Positions 7,040 through 12,688 of a stretch of DNA of 12,688 bases are shown here, piece after piece (the first letter of the stretch is position 1; each line of letters begins with the position of its first letter). A program made the position numbers and the translations under genes. The notes below the pieces were generated by a model. The model was given only the letters and a program-made list of their open reading frames with translations, did no database searches and was not told the DNA's origin. The stretch comes from Melioribacteraceae bacterium (GTDB lineage Bacteria > Bacteroidota > Ignavibacteria > Ignavibacteriales > Melioribacteraceae), in contig WGAL01000142.1 of NCBI GenBank assembly GCA_015494845.1, forward strand, positions 1-12,688, in the 5' to 3' direction.

Positions 7040-7303
7040 GTGGAAATAAAGGGAATTAACAATAATCAAGCGGCGCAATATTACAAGGCTGTAAATTCTA
7101 ACGCAAAAAAAGAGACCAATGAAATGTCAAAACCAAAGGTCTCCGACAAATTGGATATATCGGATGATGCTAAAAAGCTTTCTGGGGAAAAAGTGGACAA
7201 GGCAAAAATAAATAAAATCAAAAAGCGCGTGGAAATGGGGTTCTATAATTCCAATGCGGTTCTTACTACCGTTGCAGAACGTATTCTTAAAGAAATAGGA
7301 TAA
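7040..7303 (+). CDS. flgM: Anti-sigma-28 factor FlgM
   Basis: FlgM binds and inhibits sigma-28 (FliA) until the hook is complete, then leaves the cell through the flagellar export channel. The 87-aa protein fits the family. It has a disordered, polar N-terminal half that serves for export. The family's entry motif follows as VSDKLDISDDAKKL (34-47). The C-terminal sigma-binding helices come last (VDKAKINKIKKRVEMGFYNS and TTVAERILKEIG); the 'V..G.Y' feature is typical. It starts with GTG at 7040, 4 nt after the previous stop, with AGGTAG just upstream. It lies between two sigma-28 promoters and is likely transcribed from the first, giving negative feedback on the sigma factor that makes it. Confidence 0.85.
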   Translation: MEIKGINNNQAAQYYKAVNSNAKKETNEMSKPKVSDKLDISDDAKKLSGEKVDKAKINKIKKRVEMGFYNSNAVLTTVAERILKEIG

Positions 7304-7340
7304 AGTTTAAGTTTTTTTGAAATTTTGATTAAACTTTTTT
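7302..7340 (+). terminator. AT-rich inverted repeat and T run after flgM
   Basis: AAAGTTTAA (7302-7310) pairs perfectly with TTAAACTTT (7329-7337) across an 18-nt loop, and six Ts end at 7340. The left arm includes part of the flgM stop codon. It could be a weak terminator for the upstream operon. The right arm is also the -35 element of the flagellin B promoter, so the match may partly come from that element. A purely A/T stem with two G-C pairs is not strong. Confidence 0.4.
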
Positions 7341-7356
7341 CGGCTGGTGCCGATAA
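7330..7356 (+). promoter_or_regulatory. Sigma-28 (FliA) promoter of flagellin B
   Basis: TAAACTTT (7330-7337), an 11-nt spacer and GCCGATAA (7349-7356) match the sigma-28 consensus at 7 of 8 and 8 of 8 positions. The expected transcription start, near 7362, falls just before the leader hairpin. It is the better of the two flagellin promoters by match to consensus. Confidence 0.9.
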
Positions 7357-7367
7357 TTAAAATGTAA

Positions 7368-7420
7368 AAATCAAGTAGGGAGACTTGATTTAATTAAAAA
7401 CAAATTACAAGGAGGTAGTT
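7368..7420 (+). promoter_or_regulatory. Flagellin B leader: GGA-loop hairpin plus perfect SD
   Basis: AAATCAAGT (7368-7376), loop AGGGAG (7377-7382) and ACTTGATTT (7383-7391) form the same 9-bp hairpin as in flagellin A. The same spacer and TTACAAGGAGGT (7405-7416) follow, 4 nt before the ATG. Given the promoter position, the hairpin would sit a few nt from the 5' end of the mRNA. Confidence 0.6.
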
Positions 7421-7428
7421 ATGCCATT
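7368..7428 (+). repeat. 61-bp perfect direct repeat, copy 2 (flagellin leader)
   Basis: Identical to 3580-3640. The base just upstream differs (A at 7367, T at 3579), so the identity begins exactly at the hairpin. Confidence 0.9.
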
Positions 7429-8287
7429 CAAAGTAAACACCAACATCAATGCGCTGAAAGCGTATTACCAATTAGCAAAGGTTAACGCTCAAACCACAAA
7501 AGCCCAACTTCGTATGGCTTCAGGAAAGAGGATTCTTCAAGTAGCCGACGATACATCCGGGTTTAACGTAGGAACTTCCCTTAAAGGGAAAGTTGCCGTA
7601 ATGCAAGGTGCGCAAAATAACATTGCGGCTGCGAAAAATATGCTCAGCACAGCGGAAGGAGCTTTGCTCGGAATCAATGACCTGTTAGTAAGTATTGAAG
7701 GTAAACTTTCCGACGCAACAAACCCTACCAACGACAGAACCGCTCTGGCAAGCGATATTCAAGCACTTGCGAAGGAGATTCAAGCGACATTAAAAAACAC
7801 AAAGTTCAACAATACCGACTTGCTCTTCTCTGCTGCGGGAAGCGGATTTACTTTTCAAGTCGGTGAAGCCGGCGATACAATCAATATTGATTATGCGTCT
7901 TCATTGGCAAGCACCGGCGGCGGCGGTTATGCGAGCGGTATCTCAGCGTCTCTTGCAAGTTTTGTTAACGTTTCTGCAAGTACGCTTGAATGCACAACCG
8001 GTTCGACTTCTGTTGCTTCGTTGCAAACGGCTCTCGCAAGCTTGAAATCGGCAGTAACCGACGCATTGGGAGATATCGGTAACTTTACTCAAAGACTCGA
8101 TATTAAATCCGATACGTTGGACGTAGCAATAACAAACGCACAAGCAAGTATAAGCCGCTTGTTCGACGCAGACATGGCAATGGAACAATTGAAAGCAACA
8201 CGCAGTCAAATTATCGGACAAGCAGCAACGGCGATGTTGGCACAATTGAACATGGCGCCGCAACAAGTATTGCAATTATTCGGCTAA
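7421..8287 (+). CDS. Flagellin B (filament subunit, cysteine-containing)
   Basis: This is a second filament subunit of 288 aa, paralogous to flagellin A. The N-terminal domain is the same apart from a few conservative changes (for example GINDLLVS for GVNDLLVT, and KEIQATL for KEIDATL). The C-terminal ~80 residues are the same but for one change (TRSQ for TRGQ). The middle differs (about 150-205): a glycine run (STGGGGYASG) replaces the Asn-rich segment, and the segment STLECTTGSTS brings in a single cysteine, C191. Cysteine is unusual in flagellins. The gene is separately transcribed from a near-perfect sigma-28 promoter and ends at a strong terminator. Two flagellins may build different parts of the filament or be used under different conditions; the sequence does not say which. 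Confidence 0.96.
   Translation: MPFKVNTNINALKAYYQLAKVNAQTTKAQLRMASGKRILQVADDTSGFNVGTSLKGKVAVMQGAQNNIAAAKNMLSTAEGALLGINDLLVSIEGKLSDATNPTNDRTALASDIQALAKEIQATLKNTKFNNTDLLFSAAGSGFTFQVGEAGDTINIDYASSLASTGGGGYASGISASLASFVNVSASTLECTTGSTSVASLQTALASLKSAVTDALGDIGNFTQRLDIKSDTLDVAITNAQASISRLFDADMAMEQLKATRSQIIGQAATAMLAQLNMAPQQVLQLFG
8060..8148 (+). repeat. 89-bp perfect direct repeat, copy 2 (flagellin 3' part)
   Basis: Identical to 4263-4351. With the leader repeat, it brackets a 3.8-kb unit that homologous recombination could delete or duplicate, carrying fliS, fliD, the fliT-like gene and flgM. Confidence 0.85.
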
Positions 8288-8324
8288 TTTTCGAAAAGAT
8301 TGTAATAAAATCGAAAGCCCATTG

Positions 8325-8357
8325 CTCCGTCAGGCAAAACCTGACGGAGTTTTTTTT
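8325..8357 (+). terminator. Strong intrinsic terminator of flagellin B
   Basis: CTCCGTCAGG (8325-8334) and CCTGACGGAG (8340-8349) form a perfect 10-bp GC-rich stem with a CAAAA loop, followed at once by eight Ts (8350-8357). This is a textbook rho-independent terminator 38 nt after the stop codon. Confidence 0.95.
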
Positions 8358-8380
8358 ATATTCGAGAAAGTGTAATAAAA

Positions 8381-8409
8381 AACCGCCGGAATTAATTATT
8401 CCGACGGTT
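8381..8409 (-). terminator. Terminator of the S46 peptidase gene (possibly two-way)
   Basis: AACCGCCGGAAT (8381-8392) and ATTCCGACGGTT (8398-8409) form a 12-bp stem with one C-A mismatch and a 5-nt loop. On the minus strand it lies 29 nt after the peptidase stop and is followed by TTTT. On the plus strand six Ts start 3 nt after the stem, so it can also back up the flagellin B terminator. The two converging transcripts meet here. Confidence 0.75.
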
Positions 8410-8437
8410 AATTTTTTAGAGGGAAATGAATAATTCT

Positions 8438-10633
8438 TTACTTCTCTTTATATTCATCCGGAATTTTTCCGAGTTCCAATTCTTTCGCGATTCTTTTTGC
8501 TTCAAGAATTGTATTTAACAATTCTTTTATTCCTTGCGAGGCGACGCTAACGGTTCTGTTTGCTTTTGGCAAATAAATAAATGTGCCAGGCAAGCTTTCG
8601 ATATTTCCGTCGAAAGCAACACCGACAATTTCACGGTTTTTGTTAATCACCGGACTTCCAGAGTTGCCGCCGACGATGTCGTTTGTAGAAACGAAATTGT
8701 ACGGAGTACTCAATTTCATATTTTCCGGCGGATTTGCCCAACGCTCCGGAAGTGCCCACGGATATTTCTTTTGGTGCGAGTAATATCTGTCGTACAAACC
8801 GTAAAATGTCGTAAACATCGGCGCGAGCGTGCCGTTGTATTCGTAACCTTTCATAACGCCGTCGCTAATTCGCAAGGTAAACGTCGCGTCGGGCGGAATT
8901 TCGGTTCCGTAAACGTCAAAAAGCGCGCGCCCGAGAGCGTTTTCCAGAACCTTTTCCGTTTGCGCGATTTCTTCTTTCTTTTGAGTTAATTTTTTGTATT
9001 CATCTTGAGTTTTGAGAACAAAAGTAATAAACGGGTCGCCGGAATTTAAGATTTTATCCGGTTCTTGTTTTAAGAATGAAATCAAATTTTCTTTGTCGGT
9101 AATTTTGGAATTTTTCAACAGCATTGTTGCCGCTTCTTTGGGCGGAAGATTTTTAAGGATTTCTTTAATTACAAAATTATCGGAAGGCAAAAATCTTTCA
9201 ATTAAAGCGATTTGAACGACAAGTTTTTGGTCTTCAACCGATTTGTCAAAACTTTCCGGATAAAAAGAAGCGAGCGTGGAATCAAGTTCGTCCGCTTGAT
9301 ATTTCGGGTCGCGCTCGTTTTCCGGTAATTTCATTTGTTTTGCGTAAGCGACAATTTTTTGCGCGAGCGGGAAGTAGTATGACGAAACGCGCGGGTCGAT
9401 TTTATACGCTACAAGTTTGTTCGCAAAAGTTTTGTATTCGTTCTGAATGTTATCAATCGCATCCCACAAGTGTCCGTATTTTTCTTTCAGCTTCGGGTTT
9501 TTTTCAACGGCGTTTCTGAAATCGCGTTCAAACGCTTTTTTTCTTGCGATTAAATACGGATCGAGCGCGCCTTCGTAAATTCCTTTTACCGCTTTTGCGC
9601 TGTTTGCAAGGTAAAAAGTAGGACCTTCGAGCTTTTTCTTTTTCTCGGGATGTTTTTCCATTTCCGCTTCAAGTATTTTAACCACGCCGTTTAACGCAAA
9701 CGCCATTGGTCCGTAAACGTAATCCCTTTCGAACAACATTTGCGAAACGGTTTTCAGTCGTTCGGTTCTGCCTGGATTTCCGACAACAAAAAGCGGTTCG
9801 CCAGGCTTTGCGCCGTTCGGGCTCCATTTGAAAAAATTGTCGGTGTGCAAAGGTTCGCCGTTATCGTAAACGCGCAGAAAAGCGAAATCGGCGTCGTAAC
9901 GCGGATAAGTGAAATTATCCGGATCGCCGCCGTAAAGACCGACCGCGCGTTCGTTTACCAAAACCATTCTGACGTCGTTGTAGCGTCGATAGCCGTAAAG
10001 CGAATATTTCCCGCCGTGGTATAATTCGGTAACTTTGCATATTAAACCGGTATCGTCGGAATATTGCTTTTGCAATTCCTTAATTTTTTCTCTTTTCAAT
10101 TTCAATTTTTCTTCGTCGTTTTTCCCTTTTTCAATTGCGGAAAGAACGTCGTCGGTAACGTCTTGAATTAGCACGAGTTGATCGACAAACAAACCCGGAA
10201 CTTTCCGTTCCTCGTCGAGCGTTTTTGCGTAAAAGCCGTTTGCCGCAATATCTTCGCCTTCTTGCTCGATACGTTCGGTAATAAAATCAACGCAATGGTG
10301 ATTTGTCATAACCAAACCGTCGGAAGAAACAAACGAAGCGGAACACCAAGAACCGAATTTTAACGCGGATAATCTGACTTTTTCGAGCCAATCTTCATCA
10401 GGCGTAAAGCCGTAAGTTTTGGTGAAATAATCAACAGGCGGATAATCGAACGTCCACATTTTCCCGATATCGTATTTGCTTGCGTGAACGGTGTCAGGAT
10501 TGAAGGTTATTATCCGGTGAACGTCTTTTTCTTTAACGGTGTAAGTCGTTGAAGAGGTGCATTGTGTAAAGCCAAGCACCGCAAGAACAACGAATACGGA
10601 AGTTTGCAAAAATCTTTTGAATTTCGAATTCAT
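8438..10633 (-). CDS. S46-family dipeptidyl-peptidase (DPP7-like), exported
   Basis: S46 enzymes are periplasmic or surface serine exopeptidases that release dipeptides from peptide N-termini, feeding cells that live on protein. The 731-aa length is normal. Seen: a signal peptide (residues 1-24); the chymotrypsin-type His in MTNHHC (H113); a large helical insert (about 160-200 and 310-560); the Asp in YPRYDADFAFLRVY (D249); and the Ser in GGNSGSPV (S658). In characterised S46 enzymes the residue 18 after this Ser sets the P1 preference: Gly in DPP7 (hydrophobic) and Arg in DPP11 (acidic). Here it is G676 in AFDGN, pointing to DPP7-like use of hydrophobic residues. C25 follows FTQ, a poor lipobox, so a lipoprotein is possible but uncertain. 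The ATG has AGGT 8 nt upstream. The gene stands alone on its strand. Confidence 0.93.
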   Translation of the reverse strand: MNSKFKRFLQTSVFVVLAVLGFTQCTSSTTYTVKEKDVHRIITFNPDTVHASKYDIGKMWTFDYPPVDYFTKTYGFTPDEDWLEKVRLSALKFGSWCSASFVSSDGLVMTNHHCVDFITERIEQEGEDIAANGFYAKTLDEERKVPGLFVDQLVLIQDVTDDVLSAIEKGKNDEEKLKLKREKIKELQKQYSDDTGLICKVTELYHGGKYSLYGYRRYNDVRMVLVNERAVGLYGGDPDNFTYPRYDADFAFLRVYDNGEPLHTDNFFKWSPNGAKPGEPLFVVGNPGRTERLKTVSQMLFERDYVYGPMAFALNGVVKILEAEMEKHPEKKKKLEGPTFYLANSAKAVKGIYEGALDPYLIARKKAFERDFRNAVEKNPKLKEKYGHLWDAIDNIQNEYKTFANKLVAYKIDPRVSSYYFPLAQKIVAYAKQMKLPENERDPKYQADELDSTLASFYPESFDKSVEDQKLVVQIALIERFLPSDNFVIKEILKNLPPKEAATMLLKNSKITDKENLISFLKQEPDKILNSGDPFITFVLKTQDEYKKLTQKKEEIAQTEKVLENALGRALFDVYGTEIPPDATFTLRISDGVMKGYEYNGTLAPMFTTFYGLYDRYYSHQKKYPWALPERWANPPENMKLSTPYNFVSTNDIVGGNSGSPVINKNREIVGVAFDGNIESLPGTFIYLPKANRTVSVASQGIKELLNTILEAKRIAKELELGKIPDEYKEK

Positions 10634-10829
10634 TTTTTTTACCTAATATTTTTGTTGAACATAACTTTTGACGAATCGGAAAATTTTTCGTTTTAAAAAG
10701 TAGTTTAAATTCCGAAAATATGTAGCAAAGAATTTTGGAAAAGCGCGCATTGAGTTGGAAATTTTTACATTGTTTTTCCAAACAAATAAGTAATTTACTT
10801 TTTCATTTCAGAAATATTTTGAGGATGAA
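10634..10829. other. Divergent intergenic region with two inverted repeats
   Basis: This AT-rich gap lies between the divergently transcribed peptidase and the membrane-protein gene, so it should hold both promoters. I could not pick out a convincing -35/-10 pair. Two inverted repeats are visible near the plus-strand gene: TTGGAAA (10755-10761) with TTTCCAA (10775-10781), and AAGTAA-T-TTACTT (10788-10800). They might be operator sites, but in AT-rich DNA such matches also arise by chance. Confidence 0.3.
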
Positions 10830-11336
10830 TTGAAAAGAATATTACCGGCGATTGTCGCAGGCGTTGTTATCGGAATTGTGGAAATTATTCCGTTTATCAA
10901 AAGTTTAAGTTGTTGCATACTTGTTCCTGCTGCGGTCTATTACGCAATGGTTCTTGAAATTAAAGGAAACAAGAAAATTCTTCCTTTTACGCTCGGCGAG
11001 GCGTTAAGATTGGGCGTTTTAACCGGAATTTTCGGCGCGATTTTCTCCGTCTTTTTCGATTCGTTTTTAACTTTTGTTTTAAGAACCAACGATTTCGTCG
11101 CCATTTTTCCGCAAATGCAACAGTTCATACAAGAAATCGGGCTGCCGGAACAGAACAAAAAAGAAGTTCTTACCCTTTTGCAAGGAATGGTTGAAAATAT
11201 CAGAACAACCGGAATTTCGGTTCTTTACTCATTAAGTATGTTTGTTAGTAATTTGTTTTTCGATATTCTGTTCGGACTAATCGGCGCGGCTCTTGCGAGA
11301 AAATTAATTAACAAAAAATATTTTGCCGAGGCGTAA
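10830..11336 (+). CDS. Four-helix integral membrane protein, DUF4199-like
   Basis: This 168-aa protein has about four transmembrane helices: roughly 4-24 (LPAIVAGVVIGIVEIIPFI), 26-46 (with two adjacent cysteines, SCCIL), 61-86 (LGVLTGIFGAIFSVFFDSFL) and 130-158 (the last containing GLIGAALARK). A polar loop of about 40 residues (88-128) lies between the third and fourth helices. The overall shape resembles the DUF4199 membrane proteins common in Bacteroidota, but I cannot confirm family membership by eye and the function is unknown. The start is TTG: GAGG (10821-10824) is 5 nt upstream, while the ATG at 10825 is closed after two codons. The next gene begins 1 nt after the stop, so the two are very likely co-transcribed. 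Confidence 0.75.
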   Translation: MKRILPAIVAGVVIGIVEIIPFIKSLSCCILVPAAVYYAMVLEIKGNKKILPFTLGEALRLGVLTGIFGAIFSVFFDSFLTFVLRTNDFVAIFPQMQQFIQEIGLPEQNKKEVLTLLQGMVENIRTTGISVLYSLSMFVSNLFFDILFGLIGAALARKLINKKYFAEA

Positions 11337-11337
11337 A

Positions 11338-12688
11338 ATGTTTACGGCGGGAAGTTTAGTATTACTTTTCATAACGTTCAGTTTAACTTTCGGACAACAA
11401 TTTGAGAATTACCGGGTTAGCAACGAAAACGCTTACTCGCCGGAAGAAGTAACTATTGCCGTAAATCCGCAAAATCCGGTAATACTAGCCGCCGGTTCCA
11501 ATTTGAATTATTTTTATTCATCGACGGATTTCGGGAGAACTTGGTCGCAAAACAGATTGAGTTCAACCCTCGGCGTTTGGGGCGACCCTGTGGTTCTTTT
11601 TGACGATAGCGGAAATCTTTATTACGTTCATCTTTCAAATCCGAACGACGGCTATTGGATTGACAGAATTGTTATTCAGAAATCGACTAACAACGGCGAG
11701 ACGTTTAACGACGGAACTTACACAGGCGTTTTTCCGCCGCATAATCAAGACAAAGCATGGATTGCCGTTGATTTGACGAACTCGCAATACCGGAATAATT
11801 TATACGTAACCTGGACGGAATTTGACGATTACGGAAGTAGCAATCCGCAAGATAAATCGCGTATTTTGTTTTCGAAATCCACCGACTTTGCAGAAACTTG
11901 GTCGGAACCGGTAAAAATAAACGACGTTGACGGCGATTGTATAGACAGCGACAATACGGTTGAAGGCGCGGTTCCAGCCGTCGGACCGAACGGCGAAATT
12001 TACGTCGCTTGGGCAGGTTCGGTTGGAATTGTGTTTGATAAATCGACCGACGGTGGCGAAACTTGGGGCGAAGATATTTTTGTTTCCGAGCAACCTGGCG
12101 GTTGGGATTACGACGTAAGCGGAATTTACCGCTCCAACGGACTTCCGGTAACTGTTTGCGATACGAGTTCCAATTCGCCGTATAAAGGAAATATTTACGT
12201 TTTGTGGAGCGACCAACGCAACGGCGAAACAAATCCAGACGTTTTTATTTCAAAATCTACCGACGGCGGCGAAACTTGGAGCGATGCGGTTAAAGTAAAT
12301 AACGATGCGGGAGATCGTCCGCAATTTTTTGCTTGGCTTGCAGTTGACCAAACAAACGGAAATCTTTACGCGACTTTTTACGATAGAAGAAACACGACCG
12401 GAACAAACACGGAATTTTGGCTTGCGCGCTCGACCGACGGCGGCGAGAATTGGGGGAATTATTGCGTAACGGACGAACCGTTTCCGACGCAAAGTTCTGT
12501 TTTTTTCGGAGATTACGCAACAGTTGCCGCATACGACGGAAAAATTCATCCGATTTGGATGGAAACCGACGCGGAAGGCAATTTGAGCGTTTGGACGGCA
12601 AACATAAGCGACGACGATTTAACCTATGTTGAAACCAATGAAAACGAAATCCCCTCCCAATTTGTTTTGGAGCAAAATTATCCCAATC
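11338..12688 (+). CDS. Secreted Asp-box beta-propeller protein with T9SS tail (partial)
   Basis: An open frame of 450 codons starts at ATG 11338 and runs off the right edge with no stop. It begins with a hydrophobic signal peptide (about 1-19, LVLLFITFSLTFG, then QQ). Six Asp-box (BNR) motifs of the form S-T-D-G-G-E-T-W follow, at about residues 62, 116, 181, 236, 307 and 365, spaced 54-71 apart. This fits a six-bladed sialidase-type beta-propeller. The second (STNNGETF) and third (STDFAETW) are degenerate. Asp boxes are structural and do not by themselves show sialidase activity; no full arginine triad was identified. The last residues, PSQFVLEQNYPN, match the start of the type A T9SS C-terminal sorting domain (usually continuing PFNP), implying export across the outer membrane. 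It follows the membrane-protein gene by 1 nt. Confidence 0.88.
   Translation, partial: MFTAGSLVLLFITFSLTFGQQFENYRVSNENAYSPEEVTIAVNPQNPVILAAGSNLNYFYSSTDFGRTWSQNRLSSTLGVWGDPVVLFDDSGNLYYVHLSNPNDGYWIDRIVIQKSTNNGETFNDGTYTGVFPPHNQDKAWIAVDLTNSQYRNNLYVTWTEFDDYGSSNPQDKSRILFSKSTDFAETWSEPVKINDVDGDCIDSDNTVEGAVPAVGPNGEIYVAWAGSVGIVFDKSTDGGETWGEDIFVSEQPGGWDYDVSGIYRSNGLPVTVCDTSSNSPYKGNIYVLWSDQRNGETNPDVFISKSTDGGETWSDAVKVNNDAGDRPQFFAWLAVDQTNGNLYATFYDRRNTTGTNTEFWLARSTDGGENWGNYCVTDEPFPTQSSVFFGDYATVAAYDGKIHPIWMETDAEGNLSVWTANISDDDLTYVETNENEIPSQFVLEQNYPN

Noticed and set aside
7301..7327. TAAAGTTT right at the flgM stop, a perfect sigma-28 -35 sequence.
   Set aside because: No -10 box lies 11 nt downstream (AAATTTTG is found there). 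The real flagellin B promoter uses TAAACTTT at 7330.
8534..8989. Plus-strand 151-aa open frame inside the S46 peptidase gene.
   Set aside because: It overlaps the catalytic Ser region of the peptidase on the other strand, has no ribosome site of note and no recognisable motif.
11705..12601. Several arginine-rich minus-strand open frames of 99-175 aa across the right end.
   Set aside because: They are antisense shadows of the 450-codon Asp-box gene, which has clear repeats, a signal peptide and a sorting-domain start. The shadow proteins have low-complexity, non-protein-like composition.
1..12688. Search by eye for CRISPR arrays, tRNA genes, insertion sequences and phage genes.
   Set aside because: No short spaced repeats, cloverleaf, transposase or terminal repeats were seen; the only long repeats are those of the two flagellin genes.

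Overview
The window looks like a chromosomal segment from a flagellated member of the Bacteroidota/Chlorobiota group, most probably Ignavibacteria-like. This is inferred from three things seen together: a flagellar filament gene cluster, an extracellular Asp-box protein whose last visible residues match the start of a type IX secretion (T9SS) sorting domain, and an S46-family dipeptidyl-peptidase of the kind common in that group. Base composition is moderately AT-rich and fairly even. Strong Shine-Dalgarno (SD) sites are used, and several genes start with TTG or GTG. No insertion sequence, CRISPR array, tRNA or rRNA was seen.

Layout. (1) 62-2071: glycogen synthase glgA, followed 3 nt later by an unrecognised small membrane-anchored protein. 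(2) 2135-3519: an AMMECR1-domain gene and a MEMO-family gene overlapping by ATGA. These are two of the three parts of the 'AmmeMemoRadiSam' system; the radical SAM part is not in the window. (3) 3528-8357: a late flagellar cluster, flagellin A - fliS - fliD - a fliT-like gene - flgM - flagellin B. Both flagellin genes have a clear sigma-28 promoter and an identical leader. (4) 8438-10633, minus strand: a secreted S46 dipeptidyl-peptidase, separated from the flagellar cluster by two terminator hairpins. (5) 10830 to the end: a four-helix membrane protein, then a secreted six-Asp-box beta-propeller protein that runs off the right edge.

How the flagellar block works. Sigma-28 (FliA) would transcribe flagellin A and, by read-through past a weak hairpin, the filament chaperone FliS, the cap FliD, a FliT-like helical protein and the anti-sigma factor FlgM. 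FlgM therefore sits under the sigma factor it inhibits. Flagellin B has its own sigma-28 promoter directly after flgM and ends at a strong terminator.

The most interesting signal is the flagellin leader. A 61-nt stretch is identical between the two copies, although the coding sequences behind it have many silent differences. It holds a perfect 9-bp hairpin with a GGA-containing loop and a second GGA site inside a perfect SD that resembles the CsrA consensus. This suggests post-transcriptional control of flagellin by a CsrA-type protein. I see no clear evidence of a wholly new multi-gene system.
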